Assembly: GCF_900109615.1 (NCBI RefSeq)
Contig: NZ_FOIX01000002.1
Location: 620,001-684,000 of the forward strand
Reading direction: 5' to 3'
Source of the DNA: Kaistella antarctica
GTDB lineage: Bacteria; Bacteroidota; Bacteroidia; Flavobacteriales; Weeksellaceae
DNA length: 64,000 bases
Shown here: positions 44,149 through 54,402 of the stretch, piece after piece
Position numbering within the stretch: position 1 is the first letter of the stretch
Layout: the number at the start of each line of letters is the position of its first letter
Program-made: the position numbers and the translations under genes
The notes under the pieces: model-generated
Database searches by the model: none
The model's input: only the letters and a program-made list of their open reading frames with translations
Told to the model about the DNA's origin: nothing

Positions 44149-44463
44149 TTAAAACCTCGACTTTTTCGGATTTAAATACGTTTTAAAAATCATCACATTT
44201 TCGCCGAATTTATTTAAGATTCTCTCGGTGATATTGGTGAATTCAATTTCAACGAAATCCTGGCGTTTCTCTTCATCTGCAAAAATCAAAAGAAGATTGG
44301 TGTTTTTCCCTTCAGCAATCATCTCACTTTCAACTTCTGACAAGATGTATTTCTCAGCATCAATTAAATTTTCAACCATTTGATGAAGATCGGATTCTAA
44401 GTATAAATCCCATTCTTTACTGATGCTTTCTGTGGTATGAAAAGTGATGCTTAAAACGCTCAT
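44149..44463 (-). CDS. DUF4286 family protein
   Basis: A 104-residue DUF4286 protein, a small ferredoxin-like-fold family of Bacteroidota. The YxxTF-type first strand (LSITFHTTESISKEWDLYL), a helix ending in HQMVENLIDAEKYILSEV and a last strand (KFGENVMIFKTYLNP) fit. No catalytic motif and no signal peptide. It is convergent with the acyl-CoA reductase, only four bases between the stops, and divergent from gyrA. Confidence 0.82.
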   Translation of the reverse strand: MSVLSITFHTTESISKEWDLYLESDLHQMVENLIDAEKYILSEVESEMIAEGKNTNLLLIFADEEKRQDFVEIEFTNITERILNKFGENVMIFKTYLNPKKSRF

Positions 44464-44609
44464 TTATTTAACTTTTATTGTGATTTTTCGACGAAATTAT
44501 AGCGCAAAAATCGGGATTTTTTTCGTAATTTAGCACGTTATTAAAATTAGAATTGTAAGAAAAGTCAAGTGTAATTATAACTGCTTGATTTTCATTTTAT
44601 TAAAATATT

Positions 44610-47279
44610 ATGCATACAGAAGGAGAAAGGTTAATTCCAATCAACATTGTTGATGAAATGAAATCCTCTTATATCGATTATTCGATGTCGGTAATTGTTT
44701 CCAGAGCGTTACCCGATGTAAGAGATGGCTTAAAGCCGGTTCACAGACGAGTTCTTTACGGAATGTACGGATTGAACGTTTTTTCAAACAGAAAACATTT
44801 AAAATCAGCCAGAATCGTTGGAGATGTACTCGGTAAATATCACCCACATGGTGACACTTCCGTTTACGATGCCATGGTAAGAATGGCGCAGCCTTGGAGT
44901 TTGCGTTATCAACTGGTAGATGGGCAGGGTAACTTTGGGTCTGTAGATGGCGATCCGCCCGCAGCAATGCGTTATACGGAAGCACGAATGAAAAAGATTT
45001 CTGATGAAATTTTAGCAGATCTTGATAAAGATACCGTTGACTTTCAAAATAACTTTGATGATTCGATGACGGAACCGACCGTGATGCCGACGAAAATCCC
45101 TAATCTTTTGGTAAATGGAACTTCTGGTATTGCAGTGGGAATGGCGACGAATATGGCGCCGCATAACTTGTCAGAATCCATTGATGGGATCTGTGCCTAT
45201 ATCGACAATCCAGATATTACAATTGATGAGTTAATGCAATTCATCATCGCGCCTGATTTCCCAACTGGTGGAATCATTTATGGTTACGATGGTGTTCGTG
45301 AGGCCTTACACACCGGACGAGGAAGAGTAGTTCTTCGTGCGAAAGTTGGGTTTGAAGAAATTGGAAACAGAAATGCAATTATCGTAACCGAGATTCCTTA
45401 TCAGGTTAACAAAGCCGATATGATTGCAAGAACGGCCGAACTTGTTAAAGATGATAAAATCCCGGGAATCTATGAGATCCGTGATGAGTCAGACAGACAA
45501 GGAATGCGTGTGGTTTATGAACTTAAAAACGATGCGATACCGAATGTAGTCTTGAACATGCTTTATAAATATACCGCATTACAAACTTCATTTAGTGTTA
45601 ATAATATTGCCTTGGTGAAAGGCCGTCCGGTACAGTTAAATGTTAAAGATTTAATTCTTCATTTCGTAGATCATAGACATGAGGTAATTGTTCGTAGAAC
45701 AAAATACGATTTAAGAAAAGCCAGAGAAAGAGCCCATATTCTTGAAGGTTTCATGAAAGTGATTGGAACCCAAGATTCTTTAGATAGAGCAATTGCAATC
45801 ATTCGAAACAGTACTAATCCTGCCGAAGCAAAAGAAGGATTAATGGCTGAATTCGAGCTTTCTGATATTCAAGCACAAGCAATCTTAGATTTAAGATTGG
45901 CTCGTTTGACTGGAATGGAACTCGACAAAATCCGGGCAGAATACGACGAAATAATGGCGTTAATTAATGACTTGGAAGATATCTTAGCCAATGAGCCAAG
46001 AAGATACCAAATCATTAAAGACGAAATGTTAGAAATGAAAGAAAAGTACGGTGACGAAAGACGGACGGAAATTGATTATTCAGGTGGCGAAATGTCAATT
46101 GAAGATTTAATTCCAGACGAAAAAGTAGTACTTACTATTTCTCATGCAGGTTATATTAAAAGAACTTCACTTTCAGAATATAAAGTACAAAGTAGAGGTG
46201 GCGTCGGAAACCGTGCAGCAACAACCCGAGATGAAGATTTCTTGGAATATATTGTCGCAGCAACCAATCACCAGTACATGCTTTTCTTCACCGAAAAAGG
46301 GAAGTGTTTCTGGTTAAGAGTATTTGAAATTCCAGAAGGTTCAAAAATATCGAAAGGTAGAGCAGTTCAGAATTTAATTAACATTGAACCAGATGATAAG
46401 ATTAAAGCTTACATCAGGACTAATGATTTAAAGGATAAGGAATATATCAACCAAATGAATGTGGTGATGATTACCAAAAACGGAACCATCAAGAAAACAT
46501 CATTGGAAGCGTATTCAAGACCGAGAACAAATGGAGTAAATGCCATTGAAATCAGAGAAAATGATCAACTTTTAGGAGCAAGATTAACCGACGGAAATTC
46601 CGAGATTATGATTGCTACCAAAGACGGAAAATGTATTCGTTTCCCAGAAGAGAAAGCGAGAGCGGTAGGACGTGGTTCCATCGGTGTTCGCGGTATTTCT
46701 CTAGCAGAAGGTGACGAAGTTATTGGTATGATAGTTGTGAATGACGTGGAGAATGAAACGGTTTTAGTAGTTTCTGAGCGTGGTTACGGAAAACGTACAG
46801 CAGTACAAGATTACCGAATTACCAACCGTGGCGGAAAAGGAGTTATCACTCTAAACGTTACTGAGAAAACTGGAAATCTTATTGCGATTCAAATGGTAAC
46901 TGACGATGATGGTTTAATGATCATCAACAAATCAGGTGTCGCAATTAGAATGGGCATGGACGAAATGCGCGTGATGGGTCGTAATACTCAAGGAGTGAAA
47001 GTAATCAATTTGAAAAAGAATGATGAAATTGCCGCAATCGCTAAAGTAGAAATGGACAAAGAAGTAATCGTTGATGAAGAAATAGATGAACTGGCAACAG
47101 ATTTACCAACAGAAAATGTAGATTCAGATCGTCCAGAATTTAGTGATCAGGAACAGACTGGCAATAATGCTTTTACCAATATCGGCGACCCTGAAGTCCT
47201 CAAGAAAATTGAAGACGAAGAGGCTGCGCAAAACGATTCAGAAGAAAATGAAAATTCAGACGAAGAGCCTGAGGAATAA
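44610..47279 (+). CDS. gyrA: DNA gyrase subunit A
   Basis: An 889-residue type IIA topoisomerase subunit. The catalytic Tyr122 is in AMRYTEARM; the quinolone-resistance region reads [17 protein letters not shown], with Thr83 and Asp87 in E. coli numbering. Thr83 is a common wild-type residue in many bacteria, so it is not evidence of resistance. Six blade-like repeats of the C-terminal DNA-wrapping domain follow (about 500-810), with a GyrA-box-like [12 protein letters not shown], then a long acidic tail rich in Asp and Glu (about 815-889). The downstream TPR gene starts 29 bases later and is probably cotranscribed. Confidence 0.97.
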   Translation: MHTEGERLIPINIVDEMKSSYIDYSMSVIVSRALPDVRDGLKPVHRRVLYGMYGLNVFSNRKHLKSARIVGDVLGKYHPHGDTSVYDAMVRMAQPWSLRYQLVDGQGNFGSVDGDPPAAMRYTEARMKKISDEILADLDKDTVDFQNNFDDSMTEPTVMPTKIPNLLVNGTSGIAVGMATNMAPHNLSESIDGICAYIDNPDITIDELMQFIIAPDFPTGGIIYGYDGVREALHTGRGRVVLRAKVGFEEIGNRNAIIVTEIPYQVNKADMIARTAELVKDDKIPGIYEIRDESDRQGMRVVYELKNDAIPNVVLNMLYKYTALQTSFSVNNIALVKGRPVQLNVKDLILHFVDHRHEVIVRRTKYDLRKARERAHILEGFMKVIGTQDSLDRAIAIIRNSTNPAEAKEGLMAEFELSDIQAQAILDLRLARLTGMELDKIRAEYDEIMALINDLEDILANEPRRYQIIKDEMLEMKEKYGDERRTEIDYSGGEMSIEDLIPDEKVVLTISHAGYIKRTSLSEYKVQSRGGVGNRAATTRDEDFLEYIVAATNHQYMLFFTEKGKCFWLRVFEIPEGSKISKGRAVQNLINIEPDDKIKAYIRTNDLKDKEYINQMNVVMITKNGTIKKTSLEAYSRPRTNGVNAIEIRENDQLLGARLTDGNSEIMIATKDGKCIRFPEEKARAVGRGSIGVRGISLAEGDEVIGMIVVNDVENETVLVVSERGYGKRTAVQDYRITNRGGKGVITLNVTEKTGNLIAIQMVTDDDGLMIINKSGVAIRMGMDEMRVMGRNTQGVKVINLKKNDEIAAIAKVEMDKEVIVDEEIDELATDLPTENVDSDRPEFSDQEQTGNNAFTNIGDPEVLKKIEDEEAAQNDSEENENSDEEPEE

Positions 47280-47308
47280 TAAATAACCAAATTTTTAATT
47301 AAAATAAA

Positions 47309-48697
47309 ATGAAAAAAATATTTTTAAGCGCCGCAATGCTAACAGTTGCTATCGCATTTGGACAAAAAAAAGAAATCGCAGCAGCCGTAAAGGCGATTGA
47401 TGCTGGAGATATGGCTACGACTAACGCACAGATTGCACAGGCAGAAAGCGCGATGGGCAATAAAACTTTTATGCTAGAACCGGCTCTTTTAGAGCAGTAT
47501 TATTACGCTAAAGGTTTATCGTTAATGAAATCAGGTAAGACCTTAGAAGGCGCTTCCTATTTAGCGAAGATTAATGATCTTGCGAAGAATAAAATCTACG
47601 CCGGAAAAGACGCTTCGAAAAATAAAGTATATTACGTTGGAAAAGCTGCAGCAGACGAATCAGGAATTCAAGGTTTAAAGGAAGAATCTTACGTTCCTGC
47701 TTTAACGAACAAACTTTCCGCAGCAGTTAATCCTGTTCTTCAGGCTGCCAATAAACAGGCTTTCGAAGCATTCGAAAAAGAAAATTTTGAAGTAGCCGGA
47801 AAGAAATTCCAGGAAACCTATAATTTGTTAAAAGCTTTAGGCAGCGACGATCAAACGTTACTTCTAAACGCTGCTGTTGCCTACTCCAAAGGTGGGAAAA
47901 CTGATGATGCAATTTCGATGTACAATGAATTAATTAATTCAGGATATACAGGTGTTGGAAAAACGTATACTGCGAAAAATAAAAAGTCTGGAGCAGTCGA
48001 AAGTTTACCCAAAACGGATTATGAAATTTTCCAGAAGATGGGTGCTTCTTCAGAATACACCGATTTCAAAATTGAAACTTCACCAAGTATTGAGAAACAA
48101 CTTTATGTAACCAATGCTAATAATCTATACGCTGCGAAACGTTACGATGAAGCAATCGCGTTGGCAGATAAAGGTTTAAAGAAATTCCCCAATGATGATG
48201 TCTTGACAAATGTTAAAGGATTATCTTATTTTAACTCAGGAAAATCTTCTGAATTCATTGACATTCTTAAACTACAAGTTGCCAAAAATCCGAAGGATTA
48301 TGAAAGCTGGTTCAACTTAGGAATTATGCAGAAAAATGATCCTGCCTTAGCAAAAGATGCTAAATCCTCTTTTGAGAAAGCAGTAGAAGTAAAAGCTGAT
48401 TATATTCCAGCTTATCAAAATCTTGCATTTTTAGTAATGGGAGACGATGCAAAAGCGATTGATGATTATAACGCCTCACGAAAAGCAGGCAAAATTGAAG
48501 CGGCCAACAAAATTATGGAAGACAGAAGAGCGAGATTAGCTGCTGCTGTGCCGTATGCTGAGAAATGGTATCAATATGACTCGAATAATATCGAGGCAGT
48601 TGGTTTGTTGAAAGGATTGTATATGTCGACCAAAAACGAGGCAAAACATCAAGAGTTTAAAGCCAAAGAAGAAGCGATGAAAGCTGCTCAAAAATAA
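47309..48697 (+). CDS. secreted TPR-repeat protein
   Basis: A 462-residue protein with a signal peptide (KKIFLSAAMLTVAIAFGQ). The mature part is almost entirely helical with TPR-like units, for example LLLNAAVAYSKGGKTDDAIS, NNLYAAKRYDEAIALADKGL and YESWFNLGIMQKNDPALAKD. TPR proteins of the periplasm usually act as scaffolds; the partner is not known. It follows gyrA after 29 bases and ends in a strong terminator, so it forms an operon with gyrA, an arrangement that may reflect growth-linked expression rather than a shared function. Confidence 0.85.
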   Translation: MKKIFLSAAMLTVAIAFGQKKEIAAAVKAIDAGDMATTNAQIAQAESAMGNKTFMLEPALLEQYYYAKGLSLMKSGKTLEGASYLAKINDLAKNKIYAGKDASKNKVYYVGKAAADESGIQGLKEESYVPALTNKLSAAVNPVLQAANKQAFEAFEKENFEVAGKKFQETYNLLKALGSDDQTLLLNAAVAYSKGGKTDDAISMYNELINSGYTGVGKTYTAKNKKSGAVESLPKTDYEIFQKMGASSEYTDFKIETSPSIEKQLYVTNANNLYAAKRYDEAIALADKGLKKFPNDDVLTNVKGLSYFNSGKSSEFIDILKLQVAKNPKDYESWFNLGIMQKNDPALAKDAKSSFEKAVEVKADYIPAYQNLAFLVMGDDAKAIDDYNASRKAGKIEAANKIMEDRRARLAAAVPYAEKWYQYDSNNIEAVGLLKGLYMSTKNEAKHQEFKAKEEAMKAAQK

Positions 48698-48720
48698 AAT
48701 CTAATTAACTAGATTTAGTC

Positions 48721-48758
48721 AAAGTATATCGAATTCATTTTCGATATACTTTTTTTTT
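48721..48758 (+). terminator. hairpin terminator after gyrA-TPR operon
   Basis: AAAGTATATCGAA-TTCATT-TTCGATATACTTT stem-loop followed by a T-run. Confidence 0.93.
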
Positions 48759-48851
48759 GAAGTAGTTTGAAGAATCATTTAGTAAAACTTTAAGACTCAT
48801 CTTTTTTACGAACCGCTATTTCTTTGTAAATTCACGATTAAATTTTATAAT

Positions 48852-50624
48852 ATGACTTCATCAGAAAAAATAATGGCGCTTCGCCAAAAAATGTCAGAAA
48901 ATAATATCGATGCCTTTATTGTCTATTCTGCCGATCCGCATATGAGTGAATATTTACCAGATGAGTGGCAAGAAAGAACTTGGCTTTCTGGTTTTACGGG
49001 TTCTGCTGGGTTCGTCGTTATTACCAAAGATAAAGGTGGACTGTGGACAGACGGACGGTATTTCGTACAAGCGCCCATTGAATTAAAAGATTCTGGGATT
49101 GATTTATTCAAAGACGGAATGGAGGGAACGCCCAATTACATCGACTGGATTAATACTGAAATTCCAACCGAGGGCACCGTGGCTGTAAATGCAATTGCAA
49201 CTTCACACGCCAACTGGGAACTTTTGCTGGAGAAACTAGCCGCGAAAGGAAACAAATTAGTAGATCTACCTTTATTAAAAGAGATCTGGACGGATAGAAA
49301 TACGAACGCTCAGAAAAATCCAGTTTTCGTACATCCAATCGAGAGAGCTGGGAAATCAGTTGTTGATAAGTTGGCAGACATTCGAAATAAAATGACGGAC
49401 TTAGATGCTTCCGTTCATATCATCTCAAGTTTAGATGATGTTGCCTGGACGCTTAATTTACGTGGCTCCGATGTTCAGTCGAATCCCGTGTTTTTAGGCT
49501 ATATTATTTTAACAAAAAATGAAACGAAACTCTTTGTCGATTTAGAAAAACTCGACGTTGATTCTAGAAAGCAAATGGATGACGCCTGGGTTAAGATGTT
49601 TCCGTACGAAAAGTTTTTCAGCGAATTAAATGATATTAAAGACGAAAAAATATTAATTTCCCCAAATAGCAATCAGTCTATTTTTGAAGCTTTAAAAGAA
49701 AGCAATACTTTTATTAAAGCTGCAGTTCCAGGAAATTTAATGAAAGCCATTAAAAACGAAACCGAATTGCAAGGGTTCAGAACCGTGATGCAGAGAGATG
49801 GAGTAGCGATGGTAAAATTCCTTTATTGGTTGACCCATCAAGCTGGAAAAGAAAGCTTGACCGAATATTCGATTGGTGAAAAACTAAGAGGTTTCCGTTC
49901 AGAAGGTAAAAACTTTGTGGGAGAAAGCTTCGGAAGTATCGTCGGCTACAAAGAGAACGGTGCGATTATGCACTATTCCGCGAAAAGCGAAGGCAGTAAA
50001 GAAGTCACGAATCAAGACACGATTTTAGTGGATTCAGGTGGTCAATATTTAGAAGGAACTACAGACATCACGCGTACTTTCGCTTTGGGAACCGCGACCG
50101 CCGAATTTAAAGAAGATTGTACTTTGGCCTTAAAAGGTTTAATTCAATTATCGATGGTCAAGTTTCCGAAAGGAACTCGTGGCGTTCAGTTAGATGGTTT
50201 TGCAAGGCTAGCGTTGTGGAAAGAAGGCAAGGATTACAACCACGGAACCGGTCACGGTGTGGGTAGTTTTATGAATGTACACGAAGGTCCGCAGAATATT
50301 CGCAAAGACATGAATATGCAGGAATTGATTCCAGGTATGGTCTTGTCAAATGAGCCAGGTTTCTATTACGAGAATCATTATGGAATTCGTCATGAAAATT
50401 TAATCGCGGTAACCGAGAAAGAAACGACCGATTTTGGAACGTTCTACGAATTTGAAACTTTAACGATTTGTCCGTTCGACCGCAACGTCATCAACACGGA
50501 TTTGTTGACTCAACCAGAAAAAGACTGGATGAATAAATACCACGATTGGTGCAAAGAAAAATTAGAAAACGATCTCCAAGGCGAAGTCAAAGACTGGTTC
50601 CTGGAACAGGTTCAACCATTGTAA
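48852..50624 (+). CDS. Xaa-Pro aminopeptidase (aminopeptidase P, M24B)
   Basis: A 590-residue M24B metallopeptidase, in the long three-domain form. Two N-terminal creatinase-like domains (about 1-300) precede the pita-bread catalytic domain (about 310-590). Metal-binding Asp residues are in LVDSGGQYLEGTTDITRTF, the His in HGTGHGVGSFMNVHEGP and Glu in LSNEPGFYYENHYGIRHEN. It removes N-terminal residues that precede proline. No signal peptide, so cytoplasmic. Its own promoter region (TAAATTC near 48828) and terminator make it a single-gene unit. Confidence 0.94.
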   Translation: MTSSEKIMALRQKMSENNIDAFIVYSADPHMSEYLPDEWQERTWLSGFTGSAGFVVITKDKGGLWTDGRYFVQAPIELKDSGIDLFKDGMEGTPNYIDWINTEIPTEGTVAVNAIATSHANWELLLEKLAAKGNKLVDLPLLKEIWTDRNTNAQKNPVFVHPIERAGKSVVDKLADIRNKMTDLDASVHIISSLDDVAWTLNLRGSDVQSNPVFLGYIILTKNETKLFVDLEKLDVDSRKQMDDAWVKMFPYEKFFSELNDIKDEKILISPNSNQSIFEALKESNTFIKAAVPGNLMKAIKNETELQGFRTVMQRDGVAMVKFLYWLTHQAGKESLTEYSIGEKLRGFRSEGKNFVGESFGSIVGYKENGAIMHYSAKSEGSKEVTNQDTILVDSGGQYLEGTTDITRTFALGTATAEFKEDCTLALKGLIQLSMVKFPKGTRGVQLDGFARLALWKEGKDYNHGTGHGVGSFMNVHEGPQNIRKDMNMQELIPGMVLSNEPGFYYENHYGIRHENLIAVTEKETTDFGTFYEFETLTICPFDRNVINTDLLTQPEKDWMNKYHDWCKEKLENDLQGEVKDWFLEQVQPL

Positions 50625-50630
50625 ATATTT

Positions 50631-50659
50631 AAAGTGTAGATTTTTCTACACTTTTTTTA
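50631..50659 (+). terminator. hairpin terminator after the aminopeptidase P gene
   Basis: AAAGTGTAG-ATTTTT-CTACACTTT followed by T. Confidence 0.93.
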
Positions 50660-50661
50660 TT

Positions 50662-50789
50662 AGAGCGTGTCCCAAGGGCCGGGCTATTCATTGCAATCTT
50701 TTTGTTTTGCCTGACCAAGTCCGAGCGAATCGTTGAGGCGTGTTCCTGCAAAACAAAAAGGATTTCCATTGCTATCCCTCACGCAAACC
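50662..50789. repeat. degenerate dispersed intergenic repeat, copy B
   Basis: Begins GAGCGTGTCCCAAGGGCCGG. Arms AATCTTTTTGTTTTGC (50695-50710) and GCAAAACAAAAAGGATT (50748-50764) form an imperfect inverted repeat around about 37 bases. The centre matches copies A (12684-12767) and C (58199-58289). Lies between aminopeptidase P and the convergent deaminase gene. Confidence 0.65.
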
Positions 50790-50863
50790 GTTATTCAATT
50801 GAGGAGAACTTTTTAATTAGCTCAAAACATATTTTTGACCAGCTCAAAGCTCTAAAAAGACGT

Positions 50864-51355
50864 TTATTTTTTCGACCAATTCATCTCGTGTAATTTTTTA
50901 ATCTCCTCCAATAGTTCACCTTCCGCCGGACCGCGAACTTCCACATTTTTTATAATATCTTCAACAGGCAAGAAGTTAATTGGGGCCGCTGGAAGATCAA
51001 ACTTCTTTTGCCATTCGCCGAGCTGTTTGGCGGAACTCAAATAAACCAAGGTACCCAAACCGACCCAACCATGCGCCGCAGAACACATCGGGCAATGTTC
51101 ACCGGTAGTGTACATTGTCGTTTTTGCACAATCTTCCTTCGATAAATTCTCGGCTGCCCAATAAGCCAAATCAATCTCTGGGTGTGCTAAAATGGTTTTT
51201 TCGTTCACGCGGTTTCTCGCGTCAGCGATAATTTCGCCAGCTTGGTTTACTAAGACAGAACCGAAAGCTTCATCTCCCGCTGCTACTGATTCTTTAGCAA
51301 GTTCTAGGCATCTGCGTAAATATTTTTCGTCAGTCGTCGTAATGTTGTTTTTCAT
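50864..51355 (-). CDS. nucleoside deaminase (cytidine/deoxycytidylate deaminase fold)
   Basis: A 163-residue zinc deaminase of the CDA fold. The first motif is ILAHPEIDLAYWA, where Pro replaces the usual Ala of HAE, and the second is TGEHCPMCSAAHGWVG with the two zinc Cys. Guanine deaminase and tRNA-adenosine deaminase relatives share the fold; the C-terminus KKLHEMNWSKK is unlike TadA. Substrate is not certain, but base or nucleoside salvage is likely. The gene is followed on the same strand by none of its pathway partners. It is upstream of copy B of the dispersed repeat. Confidence 0.85.
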   Translation of the reverse strand: MKNNITTTDEKYLRRCLELAKESVAAGDEAFGSVLVNQAGEIIADARNRVNEKTILAHPEIDLAYWAAENLSKEDCAKTTMYTTGEHCPMCSAAHGWVGLGTLVYLSSAKQLGEWQKKFDLPAAPINFLPVEDIIKNVEVRGPAEGELLEEIKKLHEMNWSKK

Positions 51356-51393
51356 TTTTTTTTAGTTTTGATTAAAAGCAAACCATGTTGCAT

Positions 51394-52296
51394 TTAGGAA
51401 TATAAATCAGCAGCCACGCGATACGTATTGGTATGTGCGTTGATAATTGTTTTTATGTCTGGCGAGTAACCACCGCCCATACTACACTGAACGGGAATTT
51501 GAAATTTTTCACAATTGGAAAAAACAATTTCATCGCGCGTCTTACAACCTTCCAAAGTGCAATTTAAATTTCCGAGTTTGTCCGATTCTAAAATGTCAAC
51601 GCCACTCAAGTAAAAGATAAAATCAGGTTTTTCCTGGTTGATCAGCTTTGGTACATATTTATTAACGATAGTTAGATATTCATCGTCAGAAGTCCCTGTA
51701 GCCAATCCAATATCCAGCTTAGAAGTTTCTTTTTTGAAGGGATAATTAGTCTGGCCATGCACGGAGAAAGTAAATACGTTTGGATTATCTTGAAATATTT
51801 CGGCCGTTCCATTTCCTTGATGAACATCTAAATCAATGATTAGAATTTTTGTCGCTAAACGATGATTTAATAAATAAGTGGCAGCAATTGCCTGATCATT
51901 CAACATGCAAAAACCTTCCCCGCGATAGGTGAAAGCGTGATGAGTTCCGCCCGCAATATTAAAGGCAACACCATTATTCAAAGCGCTTTCACAACCTGTA
52001 ATCGTTCCTTGCGAAATTCTCAACTCTCTCTCCACCAGTTCTGCGCTAAGCGGAAAACCTATTTTGCGCACCGCTTTTACATCCAAAGTTAAATTGAGTA
52101 ACTGGTCAACATAATCTTTTTCGTGAACCGCATAGATGTGTTTCAAATCTGCAGGTTCTGGCGTGAAGAAATCACTTTCCTCCGCAATTCCCTCCAATAA
52201 CAACTGTTGAGGCAATAACTCATATTTCAACATCGGAAATTTATGCCCTTCCGGCAAAGGATGTTTGTAAATGGAATGGTAGGCGATGGGAAGCAT
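51394..52296 (-). CDS. histone deacetylase superfamily protein
   Basis: A 300-residue zinc amidohydrolase of the class II HDAC/acetoin utilisation (AcuC)/acetylpolyamine hydrolase superfamily. The catalytic His pair is in IAGGTHHAFTYRGEGFC; zinc ligands are Asp and His in LIIDLDVHQGNGTAEIF and an Asp in YLSGVDILESD; the active-site Tyr region is replaced by MGGGYSPD with Gly-Gly-Gly-Tyr as expected. Bacterial members deacetylate small amines or proteins; the substrate is not known. The start is followed upstream by 189 bases before the M19 gene. Confidence 0.93.
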   Translation of the reverse strand: MLPIAYHSIYKHPLPEGHKFPMLKYELLPQQLLLEGIAEESDFFTPEPADLKHIYAVHEKDYVDQLLNLTLDVKAVRKIGFPLSAELVERELRISQGTITGCESALNNGVAFNIAGGTHHAFTYRGEGFCMLNDQAIAATYLLNHRLATKILIIDLDVHQGNGTAEIFQDNPNVFTFSVHGQTNYPFKKETSKLDIGLATGTSDDEYLTIVNKYVPKLINQEKPDFIFYLSGVDILESDKLGNLNCTLEGCKTRDEIVFSNCEKFQIPVQCSMGGGYSPDIKTIINAHTNTYRVAADLYS

Positions 52297-52485
52297 TGAT
52301 TTCTTTTTTTAAGAATATAAAATTTTGACGTGAAAGAGGTCAAATATTAAATAGATTTATCGACAACTTTGGTAATAGGTACGGCGATCTATCTTTAATT
52401 AACAACAATGAATTGAAAGTTTAAGGAATATTTCTCTTCATTAAACTAGATGAATAACGAATTGATTCGCCTTGTTATCAGCTAA

Positions 52486-53466
52486 TTACTTCCAAAGCCT
52501 TCCAATAAAATTCAAAGCGTTCTGACTGCTTATTTTTTTCATCTGCTCAGCTCCAAATTGCTGCTCCAAAATTTTATTAATTTCCGGATAACAAGCTGCG
52601 TTGTCATGTTCTTTAAAATAGAATGGAATTCTGGACTTGTCGGGATTGTCTTTGGTGTAAAAATAATCAGCGCCGTAACATATCGCATTTTCACCTCCTA
52701 ATTTCAATCCATGAGCAGCATGTTCCTGAAGAGCTTCTGCTTTTTCGGGATTGACGAACGCTCGGACAAAATTCAGTCCGATTAATCCTTGTTGATGAAT
52801 AATTTCCTGAGCAACATCATCTGGTAAATTCCGGGCGTGCTCAAACACCAGACGGTAATTAGAATGGCTCGCTATAATCGGAACCGTGATATTTTCTTTA
52901 GAAACATAATTCAAAATATCATAAGCCAAAGCATCGCTGGTATGGGAGAAATCGATGGCAATGTTTTTTTTATCCATATAATCGATCAACGCTTTTCCAT
53001 CGTCTTTTAAGCCAGCTGTTGAATAGTTACCACCACCAAATCTGTTTTCGGCATGATGGGTAAAACCAATGTACAATATCGATCCAACATTTTCAATAAT
53101 CTGCTCTAGGTTTTTGAAACCGTCTTTTAATGGCATGTTTTCGTCACAAAAAGCCGATCCATTTTCTACCGCGGCCAACATTCCAATATTTTCACTGGTC
53201 TCAAATGTTGTTAAATGGTGTTTTTCAAAACGGTACAATTCATTTTCATCGCTATTTAACTGTTGGAAAATTTCGCTTTGCTTTAAGCCAAATTCATGAC
53301 TTTTTTCTTCGGTCGCTGCAAAAATCGCCATGATTTGCAGTTTAACATTTCCTTCTTTTAAAAAAGGAATTGCGCAACCGACATCTTCTGTCTTGTAGAT
53401 GGTCGTATTAGGGCGTGTCAGGTAAGTGAGTAAATCACAATGAAGGTCAATAATAGGATTTTTCAT
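52486..53466 (-). CDS. membrane dipeptidase (peptidase M19)
   Basis: A 326-residue zinc dipeptidase of family M19. IDLHCDLLTYL carries the first metal His and Asp; a Glu is in AAVENGSAFC; further ligands are His in AIDFSHTSDALAYDIL and IIASHSNYRLVF, and Asp in CYGADYFYTKD. No signal peptide is visible, so it may be cytoplasmic despite the family name. A longer, more divergent relative is at 32204-33778. It is the first gene of a minus-strand run with the HDAC-like and deaminase genes, though gaps of 189 and 38 bases make an operon uncertain. Confidence 0.92.
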   Translation of the reverse strand: MKNPIIDLHCDLLTYLTRPNTTIYKTEDVGCAIPFLKEGNVKLQIMAIFAATEEKSHEFGLKQSEIFQQLNSDENELYRFEKHHLTTFETSENIGMLAAVENGSAFCDENMPLKDGFKNLEQIIENVGSILYIGFTHHAENRFGGGNYSTAGLKDDGKALIDYMDKKNIAIDFSHTSDALAYDILNYVSKENITVPIIASHSNYRLVFEHARNLPDDVAQEIIHQQGLIGLNFVRAFVNPEKAEALQEHAAHGLKLGGENAICYGADYFYTKDNPDKSRIPFYFKEHDNAACYPEINKILEQQFGAEQMKKISSQNALNFIGRLWK

Positions 53467-53861
53467 AATATTTAGAGTAGTTTATCAGAATTGCTGTTCG
53501 TGTTGATACGGACGCAGATTGTTAAAATTTTAATGGACTAAAATACCACTTTTGAAGCGAGTAAACGAATCAAAAATTGATTTTGAATTTGTCAAAAATG
53601 TTTGAAAGAAAGAATATGGGAATCTCTCTAATCCTTCATTTTATTTCACCGCCAATAAATTCTTCGCTCGGTGCAAATTAATTTGCTTAAAAATCACATA
53701 AATCTAAAAGATCAATTCGTCAATTAATTCAAGATAGTGAAATGGTGCTTTATAAAATCATATTATTTCCAGTGGGATTTTTCTATGGAATTAAATTTCA
53801 ATTTTTTTTACGGATCCATTTCTTAGGTCATATAAATACGACATTGTTTATAACAACGGAT
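53467..53861. other. intergenic stretch without recognised features
   Basis: About 395 AT-rich bases upstream of the M19 gene. It should contain that gene's promoter on the minus strand; no conserved box or structure stands out. Confidence 0.5.
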
Positions 53862-53911
53862 CTTGTCATTCTGAACGGAATGGAGCAAAGCGAAATGTAG
53901 TGAAGAATCTC
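53862..53911. repeat. dispersed 'GTCATTCTGAACG...GAAGAATCTC' type repeat
   Basis: The sequence CTTGTCATTCTGAACGGAAT followed by repeats of GAGCAAAGCGAAATG and ending TGAAGAATCTC is of the kind scattered in many bacterial genomes, with a small CATTC/GAATG inverted repeat at its start. The minus-strand frame at 53866-54084 reads through it and is not a gene. Confidence 0.65.
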
Positions 53912-54062
53912 TTTTTTACTTTCTCTTTTCTTGAGAAGAAGGGTACTGTGTTTATTTCTAAAGAATTTTCGATATTAGTTTGAACTATTTTTAAGGAGAA
54001 CTTTATGTTTATCGCCTGTAAGCAGGCGCAGTCCTGTTTACTTTTCTTCTCATAATTTGAGT

Positions 54063-54402
54063 TTAATACTTCCTCCCTTCTCATAGGACATACATTAGGA
54101 TTAATAACCTTCTTGCAACTTCAGTTATCACTGTCTTTTTTGCTGGATTTTAATCTTTCAGATTATTGTAAATATTCTTTATTATCTAATTAATCTGCTG
54201 GTACACGAACATATACAATGCGTATCTGATAAAACTATTTCTTTTATTTGAGGTTCTTATTTTTCCTATTAGATTAACAGAATGATTTTGCTGAATATCT
54301 AAGCCTGCGTAACTGGCAAATGATTTATTGTTAGTTATCAGAGCGAAGGCATTGGTTTCAGCAACTATGTAAATTACAGTTATAAAACTCCCTAAATACT
54401 CT
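54063..54402 (-). pseudogene. decayed IS110-family transposase, C-terminal part
   Basis: A minus-strand reading frame with four in-frame stops (54186-54188 TAG, 54150-54152 TAA, 54081-54083 TGA, 54063-54065 TAA) still shows the C-terminal transposase domain of IS110/IS116/IS902: ITVIYIVAETNAFALI, then ASYAGLDIQQNHSVNLIGK and IRTSNKRNSFIRYALYM, and after the first two stops NPAKKTVITEVARRLLIL. The SYAG Ser region and the RxSKxGN-like segment match the family pattern. The N-terminal DEDD domain is absent. It shows that an IS110 element once entered here, between the M19 and dnaE2 genes. Confidence 0.78.

Noticed and set aside
44850-44875. GyrA Thr83 as a quinolone-resistance change
   Set aside because: Thr at this position is wild type in many bacteria, including other lineages of Bacteroidota; no inference on resistance is possible.
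53866-54084. 72-codon minus-strand frame
   Set aside because: Its end is translated dispersed repeat and its start overlaps the IS110 remnant; not a gene.
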